Shown here: positions 21,901 to 32,300 of the stretch, one piece after another
How positions within the stretch are numbered: position 1 is the first letter of the stretch
How the letters are laid out: every line of letters begins with the position of its first letter
DNA from: Phytophthora colocasiae
Taxonomy: Eukaryota; Oomycota; Peronosporomycetes; Peronosporales; Peronosporaceae
DNA: 64,000 bases
NCBI GenBank assembly: GCA_018806915.1
Contig: JAGKQI010000031.1
Coordinates: 1,116,001 to 1,180,000 of the forward strand
Direction of reading: 5' to 3'
Program-made: the position numbers and the translations under genes
The notes under the pieces: generated by a model
Told to the model about the DNA's origin: nothing
Database searches by the model: none
What the model saw: the letters and a program-made list of their open reading frames with translations, nothing else

Positions 21901-22104
21901 GTTGCGCGACGCGCGTGGAGCGATCCGCTGGATTGTGGAGCGGATCGTGGCTCATAAGAGAACGAACTCTCAAGGGGTTCGTTTTCGTATTCGTTGGAGA
22001 GGATTTCCTCCCCATCGAGATACATGGGGCCGCGGAACGTCCTGATGGAGGACGTTCCGGAAATGGTGAGGGCGTACGAAGCCCACCATAACTTGCAGGG
22101 TTAA
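18930..22104 (+). pseudogene. Gypsy 1 pol: RT, RNase H, integrase, chromodomain
   Basis: RT carries FSALDLRDGFYQI and the active site YFDDVFV. RNase H follows (FHVVCDASDFAIG, YTDHASLR). Integrase has the HHCC finger (HPGREKTY, CEVCQRVK) and catalytic D, D, E (SMDFVFGLP, VSDRDPRF, QTDGQTERVN). The chromodomain (IVERIVAHKR, RIRWRGFPPHRDTW) ends the protein. Frame shifts occur near 19500, near 20245 and in the G-run at about 22025-22028. Past the last one the chromodomain tail continues in the next frame to a stop at 22102-22104. It is related in type to the chromovirus at the left edge. It cannot transpose alone. Confidence 0.85.
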
Positions 22105-23149
22105 ACCCTGCACGAGGAGTGCTGCGGTCAGCCACAGCACTCGGAGCTTCGCGTGGCACAATACGACCACGGAGCTCCTTGATGTGATCGGGTACACGGA
22201 CGACCGTGTACCCCAGGAGATCACTTTCGGTGAGGCGTGTTGCCAAGGGTGGGCAACACGGACAGGGTGTGCCAAAGGGAACGGCACATGGGATCCCCGC
22301 TTCCATGGACTGATCATGGAGGCGTTCACACTTACCACGTGTAGTGTAAGTGTAGTAGCGATCGCGAGCCGCAGCAACGCGATCGCGATATGCCTTCGGG
22401 TCTTTGTTGAAGTTATCAACAAAGGCGTTCCACGACTGACAAAGTGCCTGCCACTCTGGCACTTTGCTCTTGCGCGAAGTCTTCTTCGCTGCATAGTATC
22501 GGAGCTCGTGGAAGAGCCCGATATAGTAGTCGCGTCTTTGAGTCTCGGACTCAAAGACAACCTTAGCGGCGACGTCGTCGTCGTTGATACTGTTGCATGA
22601 GTACAACAGTATCGGGTTCGGTGGTGAACTAGCACCGAACCGGTCATGGATTTCTGCCTCAGTAGGCATCCATGGTGTGCGCACTGGCGGATCAGTGCGC
22701 GGGGCAGTGAGCGCCCTCGACATGGGGGACGCTTCATCATCACTGCGCGGACGCTTCGAGCTTGAAGCGTCCGAGGCCTCATGACGAGGTCGTCGAGATC
22801 CCACGGGTGGGTCTGACGTGTCTTCGGACGAAGACACGGGAGCGGGAGCCTTGACATCAACCTCCCCCTCCTCGACATCCTCCTCGTAGTCGAGGATGTC
22901 TTCGTAGTCCTCTCCAAAGAGTTCTTTGAGAGGGACAGCAGGATTCTTAATCTCTGCTAGAGAAGAAGACTTCTTCTTCTTCTCATGCTTCTCCTTATGG
23001 TACTTGGTGACAGAGAGCTTCTCTGTCGGACCGCTGGAAGCAGCAGTGTTAGTGAGCACTGCTGAGGTCGTTGTTCCTGCTGCAGAGGCAGCAGGTGAGG
23101 CTTGCGCGTCCGCAGTAGCGGACGGAGACGTGGGCGTTGGCGAGTCCAT
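21612..23149 (-). pseudogene. Gypsy 1 antisense gene (coiled-coil protein of unknown function)
   Basis: The minus-strand frame starts ATG at 23149 and encodes an Ala/Ser/Thr-rich N-terminus, a lysine run (HEKKKKSS), acidic patches (EDVEEGEVDV) and a conserved-looking middle (YYIGLFHELRYY). It loses frame at the same G-run (about 22025) that breaks pol. In the next frame it continues as a leucine-zipper-like coiled coil (RVAALEQTQSAEIAALK) to 21612. The last ~430 bp overlap pol in antisense. I do not recognise the family. Antisense genes in this position are known in some plant Ty3/Gypsy elements; a gag role has not been shown. Confidence 0.6.
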
Positions 23150-23238
23150 TGCGAAATGAACTCGGATTTCTCTTGGGAACTTGACGGTCTTGTCAAGTTC
23201 TGTTGATTGACGTATCGAGACCGATACGTCGGTTCTTA

Positions 23239-23250
23239 ACGGGGGGATGG
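23239..23250 (+). other. Polypurine tract of Gypsy 1
   Basis: The purine run acggggggatgg directly precedes the LTR start TGTAAC, the usual position for plus-strand priming. Confidence 0.6.
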
Positions 23251-23710
23251 TGTAACGGGGTTACACGTACAAGTGGTTGTACCACTTGTAACTCTAACAG
23301 TTAGGATAACTGTTAGAGGTTGGAAATGGGCCTCAGACCTTGGTGTGCTGTACACACCAATGGATACATGAGCGAACCACATTATTGGGTGGTTCGTGTG
23401 CATTTGTGCATATTATTGGTAGAAAGTAACGGATTTCAACCTATCACTGAGCAGAGTTTCTGCCAACGTGTGGTTGGCAGACCCTTTAGAAATAGATAAC
23501 AAACAGTTTTAGGAGGTCCATAATTGGCTTATGCCAAATTCAATAACAGTTCTCATTTTACGGTATTTTGCAGTTTAATTTAGTTACATTTGATTTAATT
23601 ATACTTATTTAAATAAGTATACTTAAATTAAGTCTAATCTACTTGCACGCTTCCTCATACACGTAAGCGCACGTGTACGCCATCTAATAGGTCTAGGTAG
23701 ACCCATTACA
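23251..23710 (+). repeat. 3' LTR of Gypsy 1
   Basis: The 460-bp repeat starts TGTAACGGGG and ends CCCATTACA (TGTAA/TTACA inverted ends). Successive hairpins are visible: GTGTAAC/GTTACAC at its left edge, TACAAGTGG/CCACTTGTA at 23268-23290, CTCTAACAGTTA/TAACTGTTAGAG at 23292-23318. The 5' LTR is missing from this window. Confidence 0.75.
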
Positions 23711-23717
23711 CTTCCTC

Positions 23718-23777
23718 CGGCAGGATTCGGATCACCCACGAACACCGCGGCAGGATTCGGATCGCCCACGAACACCG
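23718..23777. repeat. Two tandem 30-bp units
   Basis: Units 23718-23747 and 23748-23777 differ at one base. They begin cggcaggattcggatc and lie just right of the Gypsy 1 LTR, at the presumed left edge of Gypsy 2. Confidence 0.85.
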
Positions 23778-24059
23778 CTCCAGTTGCTCCTCCGCCGGTG
23801 TCTCCGTTGCCTGTTCCCCGGCGGGACCCATCGTACCTTCGTCTGATTCGACCCAGATCTGGGGATCACAGGTCCCCCCTGTTGCTCGTTCCGACTCTAT
23901 TCGGGTTCGTGGCTGATATCGCCTCTCCGGGAAAATTTTTCGTCCGCTTCACCACATCCGCCCCCAGCACGTAAGTTGAGCTGCCGCAGCTCACTTCGGG
24001 TTTATTTCCACATTCACCACCTGAAACACAAGTCGTTCAAGTGCCACCACTCCCTCACG

Positions 24060-25238
24060 ATGTCCGATCCGCCTCCCTCGCCCCATCTGACGCCAAGAAC
24101 GCCCTCGAGCGAGCACTCGATCCGATCCGCCCGATCCAAGGCCTCCCGCTTCTCAACCCCCGGGGTAAACCCTGAGCTGGTCACCTTGCAAGCGAGACTG
24201 GCCCAAAGCCAACGGATGCGCGAAACCTTGAGTCGCGATCGGGACCACCTGGACGACACCGTTCGCCGGTTGCGATCCGACATGGAGGATATGGAGCGCT
24301 TCCGGGACGACCAGGCGGAGGAGATCTTGCGGCTGAACGCCGAAATCGCTCGTCTGCGGTCGGGAACCGGAGATGTTATCGGTGGGGACGCGATCTCCGC
24401 CTTGCAGGATCAGCGGGCTCAGCACGACGCCGAACGGCGGGAGTCTGAGCAGCGAATGGCCCGGATCCAGGCGCGGCTAGACTCTGCGCTCGAGGATCTC
24501 GACTTCCGGCTGGCCGAACTTCGCATAGCCGGGGAGACGGAGATTGAACTCCGGGATGAGCTTCAGGATCGCGAACGGGAGCTCGCCGCCGTGCGTCATG
24601 ACCTGACCCTCACTCAGCGTAGCCTTGATCGCTGGCAGAGGACCTCCCAAGGTCCACAAGCGGCCATGGCCATGCCCGCTGATCAGACTCGCCCTACGGC
24701 AGAGGAGGCTCGGTTGAAGTTGGAGTTGACGCGGACCCAAGCGGAGTTGCTCGCCGCTCGAGCCGAAGTCGCGTACCTGGAACGCGAGGCAGAGGATCAC
24801 CAGGCTGAACTGGCTCGGGCACACCTCGCCTTGGAGGACGTATCCGCACCGGATTCTCGCGCCCCGCCTTTGGATGCAACCGCCGATGCCGCCGCCGTAT
24901 CCAGCCTGGAGCAAGATCTGGCAGACGCCTTGGGAAATCTGGAAAAAATCCAGCACGACCGGGACCAGCTCTCCGTCCAGCATCGTGCCGCAATTGCCGA
25001 GCGGGATCAGGCCGTCGCAGACCTGAATCAGGCCCGTCTCGACCGGGATCGGGCGGTGCAAGATCTCAATCGAGTCACGGTAGATCGTGATCGAATCCAG
25101 GTCGACCTGGACGATGCCACCCAAGATCGTTTATCTGTCCTCGCAGACCACCAAAAGATCTCGAAGCGCCTCCGCTTCCCCGGCCGTTCCTCCTTCCTCA
25201 CGCAAGCGTCCAGCTCGGAGCTCCTCCGCTCCCCGTGA
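24060..25238 (+). CDS. Gypsy 2 antisense ORF, coiled-coil part
   Basis: The 392-residue frame starts MSDPPPSPHL. After a Ser/Pro-rich head (SEHSIRSARSKASRF) it is almost entirely heptad-rich coiled coil from about residue 35 to 370, with many Arg/Asp/Gln/Leu repeats such as EEILRLNAEIARLR and LDDATQDRL. It lies opposite to and downstream of pol. It overlaps the next frame (from 25087) by 152 bp, so the two may be one protein with a frameshift near 25130-25170. The function is unknown; a structural, gag-like role is only a guess. Confidence 0.55.
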   Translation: MSDPPPSPHLTPRTPSSEHSIRSARSKASRFSTPGVNPELVTLQARLAQSQRMRETLSRDRDHLDDTVRRLRSDMEDMERFRDDQAEEILRLNAEIARLRSGTGDVIGGDAISALQDQRAQHDAERRESEQRMARIQARLDSALEDLDFRLAELRIAGETEIELRDELQDRERELAAVRHDLTLTQRSLDRWQRTSQGPQAAMAMPADQTRPTAEEARLKLELTRTQAELLAARAEVAYLEREAEDHQAELARAHLALEDVSAPDSRAPPLDATADAAAVSSLEQDLADALGNLEKIQHDRDQLSVQHRAAIAERDQAVADLNQARLDRDRAVQDLNRVTVDRDRIQVDLDDATQDRLSVLADHQKISKRLRFPGRSSFLTQASSSELLRSP

Positions 25239-26364
25239 TCTAAAAACTGCAGCTACCGAAGCTCCCGGATCAACCCAGCCTGTCACACCAACGGTGGTTC
25301 CGACCCCGGCAGGATCAACGGCGAGCCCGCTGGATCTGTTGGCGGATCAAGCTTCTGGGCAAGCCGGAGGGGAGGAAACCGACACTCCAACCCCTAATCC
25401 GACCCCAGCACCGAAGGATCAGTCCGGATCGCTCCCCGCCGAGGGTGATTCGCCGGATGAGGAAGAGGAAGACTCCGACTACGATCCCCAGCACCCATTC
25501 TCATCGCCGTTCGAAGAGGACGAGAGTCCAGAACCCAGCAATGGAACTAGTTCTGAGGCCGAATCGGAACGTTCCAACGAGGCGGAGGACTCCGAGGAGG
25601 ACGAGATTCTACACATGGGCCGCCAACGGTCTATCTCGACGCACCGGCGCGAGTCCGGTCAGGTTCCGAGAGGCGGACCTTCTGGCACTCGTGGATCGGG
25701 GTCTCCGGACGGCTCAAGCCCATCTCCGGATGGATCAGGCCCGCCGTCTCCGGGATCACCTCCGGGTTCCCCGTCACCGCCGCCACCTCCTCCCGGCGGT
25801 TCCCCGCCCCTCGGGCTCCGACCACCCCTATTCCCGGTCGCCTCCTTCATTCCAGGGTACGATCGGCAGCGTACCTTCGCGGCCGCTGACATCGTACCGT
25901 GGGATCCGCAGGTGATCGGGCGGTATTCGATCGTGGGTCTGATTGCCAGTTCTCTGGGCAAACGGTTGTTGATCCCTTCGGGTTGGATGTTCCCTTCCCA
26001 GATACAGGCCGGGCCTGCACCGACCCCCGGCACCGAATACCTCAACGAGTTGATCACGGGCGTGAACGTGCTTGATCTGCTGGCTCTGGAGCCGTGGAAC
26101 GACTTCGCGAACCCGGGTCCCCTTACGTTCGACCTCGATTTGCACGAGAGGGAGGGAACACCCCTCGCAGCCGTGGCCGCCACCTATCGCGTCCTGGAGG
26201 AACGGCACCGTCAGGCATTTTGGGAGGCCACCCATAACTTCGAGATAACCTCTGCCATGCAAGATGCGGATCTCGAACTGCAGCGGTATTACGTTGCTCG
26301 CAAGGCCAGGCGGAGTCGGGCTGGGTCTGCTTGGCGCCAGTTCCTCGCCTCCTTCCCGCCATAA
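25087..26364 (+). CDS. Gypsy 2 antisense ORF, C-terminal part
   Basis: The natural sequence probably begins near MPPKIVYL within the overlap. It runs through an Arg/Ser-rich basic segment (KRSRSASASPAV, SSRKRPARSSS), a long acidic/Pro-rich region (DEEEEDSDYD), and a Pro/Gly-rich spacer. It ends in a globular-looking block: FPVASFIPGYDR, WDPQVIGRYSIVG, LNELITGVNVLDLL, then TYRVLEERHRQAFWEAT. No known catalytic motif or zinc knuckle is seen. I do not recognise the family. Its position mirrors the antisense gene of Gypsy 1. Confidence 0.5.
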   Translation: MIESRSTWTMPPKIVYLSSQTTKRSRSASASPAVPPSSRKRPARSSSAPRDLKTAATEAPGSTQPVTPTVVPTPAGSTASPLDLLADQASGQAGGEETDTPTPNPTPAPKDQSGSLPAEGDSPDEEEEDSDYDPQHPFSSPFEEDESPEPSNGTSSEAESERSNEAEDSEEDEILHMGRQRSISTHRRESGQVPRGGPSGTRGSGSPDGSSPSPDGSGPPSPGSPPGSPSPPPPPPGGSPPLGLRPPLFPVASFIPGYDRQRTFAAADIVPWDPQVIGRYSIVGLIASSLGKRLLIPSGWMFPSQIQAGPAPTPGTEYLNELITGVNVLDLLALEPWNDFANPGPLTFDLDLHEREGTPLAAVAATYRVLEERHRQAFWEATHNFEITSAMQDADLELQRYYVARKARRSRAGSAWRQFLASFPP

Positions 26365-27013
26365 TGCGCGACCAGTGGTTCGATCTCGACATCTTGTTGG
26401 ATCCGTTCTTCCTTCACCTCCCCATTCCGGCGGTGGATGTGGTTCGTTGGTATCCCGGCGTGGTCACTCGGCGTGCCAACCGGGTGGATCCCAACGCGAA
26501 CGTCCCAGAGCCGGCGAACCTGATCGAGGCTCTGGAGGAGTGTGACGAGGCGGATCCGTGGCGTAACCAGTATCGGCAAGACCCGGTCAACCATCCCGCT
26601 ACCAGGATCCCCGCCTTATCGGCAAGTTCAATCCTCCTCCCGCTGGGGCCGCTTCTCCGTAAGTCGTGCGAACTTCGATCACCTGCAGCAAGGCTCGGGG
26701 CTTCTCCCGAGTTCGGATTCGGAAACCCATCCAGGGCCGTTCTGCATTCTTCCATCTCCATTCGTAATTCTCATAATCTCCACTCGTGATTCGTAATCTC
26801 CATTCCCACAGTCATTCCATCGTACTCTATCATTTTAGGAATGTGATCCCCTTTCATCTCCATCTCGACATCCCGGATCACCATCTTCCCATGTCAAATT
26901 CCCTACGCACATGCATATACACAAATATAAAACTCTCGCTCTGATCTGGATTCTCCTTCACATCAGCTTCCTCGATCACGGCGAGGCAACCCTGTCACCT
27001 CGCCTGACTTCCC
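26365..27013. other. Gap between the converging antisense gene and pol of Gypsy 2
   Basis: About 650 bp hold only short frames. A pyrimidine-rich stretch (ctccattc, catctcc repeats) lies at 26750-26880. This would be the shared 3' untranslated region of two converging transcripts. No gene is supported. Confidence 0.4.
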
Positions 27014-28429
27014 TTACACTTCTTCATGCGACTGCATCACGCCGAACCGGTTCCGATTAGCGTGGTCACGTAGGAACGCGCTCAATATGGCCCCACAGTT
27101 AAGGTCAGCTTCGTCGACCCACGTTGGCTCATCATAACCGACCCAGTGCACCAGGAATTCACGATAGATCCGGCCGTAGCGAGTTCGTTTCCCACTTCGC
27201 ATGTCCGAGATCCGTTCGACTTCGTACTCATCGGCATCCAGATCTGGGACCCAACTGTCCTCCGGAAGGAGGATCTCATCAAAATCGAGCCGATCTGCTT
27301 CATCTACAGTCAACTCGATCCGCGGTCGATCCGGGAAATTCCGTACCAGCTTTAGCTTAGAAACATGGACCACCGGGAAGATATGGTAATCAGATCCCGC
27401 GATCTCCAGCTTGATCGTGAATTCATTGAGCTTCTCTGCAACACGGAACGGGCCGTGCCAAAGGTGGGCGAGTTTACGGGCATACCCTTCCTTCACACGA
27501 TCTAGGTATAGCCAAACTCGTGATCCAGCTTCGATCTGATGCGGATCGACATCCTCATTGTGCCGATCAGCTCGGTCTGCAATCGCCTCTCGAAGCTTAG
27601 CGTTGACCTGCTCTCTCGACTGCTGGTAGTATCTCTGAACGCGATATCTCCACCGTCTTGGATCACGGTCATGGCGCCTGGTTGACCCGATCGGGATCGT
27701 CGCTTCCAACGTCGACCTCGGATCCCATCCGTGCACCAAATAGTGAGGAGTGTCTCCCCGAACCCGATCGTGAGCCGTGTTAATAGCGAAAGTCAATCTC
27801 TCCGCGTATTCATCCCAGTCCTTTTGATCGAGATCTTGAACATACATCTTGATCGCCCTAGTGGCCGTTTGCACCATCCGTTCCGCAGTCCCATTGGCCT
27901 GTGGTCGGTAGGCCATCGTCGCCCGTTGTCGCTGCCCCAGGATCCTATTGAACGATCTGAAGAAGTCGGACATGAAGCCCGGTTCTCGATCGTGCCTGAT
28001 CATCTCGCTAGCACCAAATCTGCGGAACACGCATTCTTCATAAGATTCCGCGACGGTCTGGGCCGATCGGGAGGAACTAGCCTTTGCGATCACATATCCC
28101 GTGAACAGATCTACCCAGATCAGTAGTTCAGTGTTGCCTTTGTTGGATCTGGGCAGAGAGGGTATGTGATCCATCGCTATGATCTGGAATGGGTATGTCG
28201 CTTGCAGATTCCCAGGCGACTCGCCCCGGATCGTAGGTCTCCCCTTTCCAGTCTCACAGTCTACACACTCGCCTACGTATCGCTGCACGCTCCGATATAA
28301 TCCCCTCCAGTGGAAATGATCTCGGATCCGCTGATAAGTGCGTCCGATCCCTTGATGTCCCCCTTCCAGAGTCGTATGGTAGTGGTGGAGGACATCCTGC
28401 TGTAGCGTTTCTGGGACCACAAGTCTCAT
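27014..28429 (-). CDS. Gypsy 2 integrase with chromodomain
   Basis: The 471-residue segment starts MRLVVPETLQQ. It shows the HHCC zinc finger (HTTLEGGHQG, CVDCETGKGRP), the DDE core (IIAMDHIPSL, IRHDREPGFM, GTAERMVQTA), a GPF/Y-like stretch (LWHGPFRVAEK), and a C-terminal chromodomain (YEVERISD, EFLVHWVGYDEPTW). It is in frame with the preceding RNase H except for an in-frame TAG just past 28574. Integrase inserts the cDNA and the chromodomain probably directs it to marked histones. Confidence 0.85.
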   Translation of the reverse strand: MRLVVPETLQQDVLHHYHTTLEGGHQGIGRTYQRIRDHFHWRGLYRSVQRYVGECVDCETGKGRPTIRGESPGNLQATYPFQIIAMDHIPSLPRSNKGNTELLIWVDLFTGYVIAKASSSRSAQTVAESYEECVFRRFGASEMIRHDREPGFMSDFFRSFNRILGQRQRATMAYRPQANGTAERMVQTATRAIKMYVQDLDQKDWDEYAERLTFAINTAHDRVRGDTPHYLVHGWDPRSTLEATIPIGSTRRHDRDPRRWRYRVQRYYQQSREQVNAKLREAIADRADRHNEDVDPHQIEAGSRVWLYLDRVKEGYARKLAHLWHGPFRVAEKLNEFTIKLEIAGSDYHIFPVVHVSKLKLVRNFPDRPRIELTVDEADRLDFDEILLPEDSWVPDLDADEYEVERISDMRSGKRTRYGRIYREFLVHWVGYDEPTWVDEADLNCGAILSAFLRDHANRNRFGVMQSHEEV

Positions 28430-28573
28430 CAGGCGATCGCGATCACCACTTGATCTCGGCCCTGGTGGGCAGTAAAATAGCAGATCTTGTTCGTCTACCT
28501 CGTACTCGGAGGCGATCTTGGCGTAAGATCCAGATTCGGCTCGAGTAAGATCCGCGATCTGCCCAGCCAGGTA

Positions 28574-29359
28574 CTACTTTAGTCCTGCGATCCAGACCTC
28601 CTCGTTCTGGGCTCGCCTGATCCGATCAACCCGCATCTCCCGGATCATTTTCTCTCGCAGGACAGCGGCACCAGGTCGCGCTCGGGCTGCACGCGTGGCT
28701 ACGGCCGAGACTTGCACAGTTCGATCTTCAACTCGAGGGATCAACACCTCATTAAGTCGATTCAGGGTGATCAGATCGCATCGATCTGCCTCATCGTGGA
28801 CCTCGATCCCGCTTCCTCGCTGCAGTGCGGCACTCGCCAAGCTATCTGCGCTCCCATTCCAGTCTCTCTTCACATGGACCAGCTCATGATCTCCCCAATT
28901 CCGCAAGTGATCTAGCACCTTCTGTTTCAGTAACGTCAATCCTGGCGCCTTGCAGTCGATCTCGCCCCGGACTTGTCGGATCACCAGATTCGAATCGCCA
29001 CAAACGACCAAACGGCGGCGTTCTAACTGTGCGATCATGCCAAGACCTAGCAAGAGTCCACGGTATTCCGCTTCATTGACAGTAAGACTCTCCGCATAGT
29101 CTGATCTAGCCTTGATCACTTTCCACTCCGGCAAACTCCACACGATCGCGCTGAAAGCGCCTCCTCCTCGTTTCACGCGTGCCGAACCGTCGAAACTTAC
29201 TACCCATAGCTCCTCACCTGGATCTACGGTGGGAATCGGCATCTGGATCTTACGTCTTGGTTCCTTCTGTGGCGCGATCGCGATCAGGGCTTCGTCGATC
29301 TCCGATCTAGGCGTTATATTAGCTGCGATCGCCCCCAGTATCTCATCCTCTCCCTTCAT
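28574..29359 (-). CDS. Gypsy 2 additional RNase H (archaeal-type)
   Basis: After the standard Gypsy RNase H region comes a second type I RNase H: WVVSFDGSARVKRGGG, then NEAEYRGLLLGL, VVCGDSNLVIRQVRG, and DWNGSADSLAS. The spaced D-E-D-D acidic residues are present. A second, archaeal-type RNase H is a reported trait of some plant and oomycete LTR elements. The frame ends at a TAG before integrase. The upstream edge joins the PR-RT frame by a shift near 29400-29460. Confidence 0.8.
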   Translation of the reverse strand: MKGEDEILGAIAANITPRSEIDEALIAIAPQKEPRRKIQMPIPTVDPGEELWVVSFDGSARVKRGGGAFSAIVWSLPEWKVIKARSDYAESLTVNEAEYRGLLLGLGMIAQLERRRLVVCGDSNLVIRQVRGEIDCKAPGLTLLKQKVLDHLRNWGDHELVHVKRDWNGSADSLASAALQRGSGIEVHDEADRCDLITLNRLNEVLIPRVEDRTVQVSAVATRAARARPGAAVLREKMIREMRVDRIRRAQNEEVWIAGLK

Positions 29360-32300
29360 ACACTTCGTGATCTCGAGTGTCCATGGGGACAGAAGAGCAG
29401 ACCATTGTCCCAGACGTCCTTGGAGGCCGGCAGACTTGAACAGCCAGGCGAGCTGGTTAGGACCTTGATCCGACGCCCCACCAACAGGGTGTAGTGTAGA
29501 TCCAAGATCCGAAGTAGAGCCAACACATCCTTTTCGGCAACATTATAGTTTAGCTCGTTCGCCTTCAAGGTTCGGCTGGCAAACGCGACCGGGTGGTAGA
29601 TCTGGTCGTGTTCCTGCATTAGTGCGGCGGAAATCGCCCAGTCACTAACATACACAATCACCACGGGTAACTTCGTCATGTCGAAGTGACGAAGGATCGG
29701 GGTCGACGCGATCTTGGTTTTCAAGGCTGTAAACGCCCTGTGTGCCCTACCCCACCTCTCGTCGCCAGCTTTTTGGGCCAGATTGGCTTCGACCTCGCTT
29801 GAACAGGGGGGAGGCATCGCCCCCAAGTCGGGATCCGGTGTACTTTCCCTTTTTTGAGTCGAGGTGTCTGGTGATCCATCCTGATTCGACTTAAGCGCAA
29901 CGGGATCTCGAGTGCTCGGGTCCGTACTATCCATGATCTTTCGTAGATCGGGTCGCTTCTTCAGTTCTGCGAACTCCACCTCACGTAGTTCATATAGGAC
30001 CGATGCATAGATCGCATAATCCTCGATGAACCGACTATAGTAATTCAAACTTCCCAGGAACGATTGCATGGATCGGAGTGATCCAGGGAATGGTAGATCC
30101 GTCAGAGACTTCAGGTCTTTCGGGTTTGCCTCCAATCCGTCGATCGACACTTTGTGTCCGAGATATTCCACCTTATCCATGCCCCAGAAGCTCTTCGCCA
30201 CACTGATCGAGAGATTCCACTTATCACAGGCCTCCAATAGGTCTTCCACCCGATCGCACATTTGATCCCATGTTCCAGCCGTGATCAAGATATCGTCGAT
30301 GTATGATCTCCGTCCTAGAACCGACGGGCGACCGGAATCTTCCGGGATCCCTGATTCAAACACATCTGTAGAGTCTTCCGTATTCCCTGACTGGGAGATC
30401 TTCAAAAATCCATATAGGGCATTGTCTACAAGGCGTTGATAGATCTGAGGGGCGTTCTTCAGCCCGAACGGCATGCGATTCCACTCGAAAAGGCCAAATG
30501 GAGTGATGAAAGCCGAGATCGCGCGAGCTCGATCGGTCATTGATACGACCCAGAATCTACTCGCCATGTCTAATGAACAATACCAAAGAACCTTGTCAAG
30601 ATCTTCTAGCAGGTCACTGATCAGGGGCATCGGGTAGATCATCAGCCTTGTGAGACCGTTCACCAACCGATAATCGATACATAGTCGGATGTCTACGCCG
30701 TTCTTCTTGATGATCACCACGATCGGAGATGCCCATGGCGATGTCGATGGCCGAATGATCTTGGCAGCTAAGAGTCCTTTGATAAGATCCGATACTTTCT
30801 CGCGGAACTGTGGCGCCACCTTTCGGACTCGTTGTGCAATCGGCTTTGCATCACCTACGTCGATATCGCATATAACACCCTTGGCCGCCGGAGGAAGTGC
30901 GTTTCCTTTCCCGATCAGGAGATGTCGCTTCTTCCAAATAATATGTCGAAGTTTCTCGATCTCCTCCGGGGTAGCCGATCCCGGATTTCCTACTTGTAGA
31001 TCTTCAATCCTGACTTCTTCAGTGGTGGAGATCTGGATTTCAGGTACTACTGCGAGATTATCGGCTAGATCTTCGGCCGAAAAATCGCCGCTTTCGTGTA
31101 AGTGGGTCTGATCGGCGTTCTCGATCCCTTCTGGAGATGTCGGATCGGGTTCGTTCGTTGATGGATCACAGAGTCTATCGTCCTTGGCCGTCAGGATCGG
31201 GGTGTTTTCAACTGTGGGGCCGGCGTCAGCGTCGGATACATGTTGGATCTCGATTTGAAAATCTGGTTTTTCTGTTTTTACCTCGATTTCCTCTTCACAT
31301 GTCCGATCTGTCCGATCTGGGGCCTGATCTGGCAAGCTCTCATTCGTCTCAGTCTCACCGCCCCCAGCTTCGCCACTCGGGGCCTTGTCGGAACTGATCG
31401 TGATCGGTGGGGTATCCATGGGATCCGGTTGGGGATCGATGAATGCGACCTTGACTTCGGCCGTATCGGTCGGTGATCGCGGTTCCAATGTCGATATTGG
31501 TGCAGGATCAGGATCGGTCTTGATTGCCCCACCTCGGCGGAGTATGGATCGCGGCGTAACGTAGGTCGGTCGTTCGACCGACGGTAAGGGGACCCCTACG
31601 GATTCCTGAGGTTCTGGTCTTGCGTCCACAGTCGCCTCTAGAGCTAGGTTCTGCCACTCCATGTAGCGCCGGGACCCAACCGACACAAACCCGGGGAATC
31701 GAGGCACTTTTTCTTGATCAAGTACCATTCCAACATGTAATCGGTGATCCAATGGTAAAATTTTCTCGCTCAAATTCGTGATCACTAAATACCGAGTTCG
31801 GCCGGGTTCATTTACCACGGTGGGTACCCATCGGTCGCCTCTGGTCACCCACAATTTCTCTGTCGCCGATAATTTCACTCTCGATGCGATCTCTTCAGAT
31901 CCCCCAACTGGGATATGTAGATCTTCCTCCAATTTTACTGATCTTACCTTCTCCCCGTATAATCTCTTGCGACCACTAAGTGGAATCCCCACTTCATTAG
32001 GTAAGCACATCGATCCCTTCGCAAGATCCATCCGGACCCCAGCCGGGATCATGAAATCCATACCCAGGATCGCATCTTGCCCGGATAGATCCCCGATCCA
32101 AATATCGAAAAAGTATACCAAGTATCCCGCAAGCGTGATCTTGATCCTCGTTCTTCCCTCGGTGGTGTACACATTATCGCCGATCCCGACACATTCCTTT
32201 CTCTGACTAGTGTCAAAGTGGCACCCAACCTTACGAGCAAAGGCGGTATCCAAGATGGATACCTCGGCGCCAGTGTCCAGGAGCAAGATCGATCTTTCAT

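Larger units (their letters stand above)
18930..23710 (+). mobile_element. Gypsy 1: 5'-truncated chromovirus with dense short stem-loops
   Basis: It starts inside reverse transcriptase and keeps RNase H, integrase, chromodomain, an antisense gene and a 3' LTR. The 5' LTR, gag and protease are absent. Along its full length short perfect inverted repeats with arms of 7-13 nt recur every few tens of bases (see findings). The Helitron DNA to its left shows no such pattern. Confidence 0.85.

Noticed and set aside
23718..23777. Possible CRISPR-like or minisatellite array
   Set aside because: Only two adjacent units with no spacers; the host is eukaryotic.
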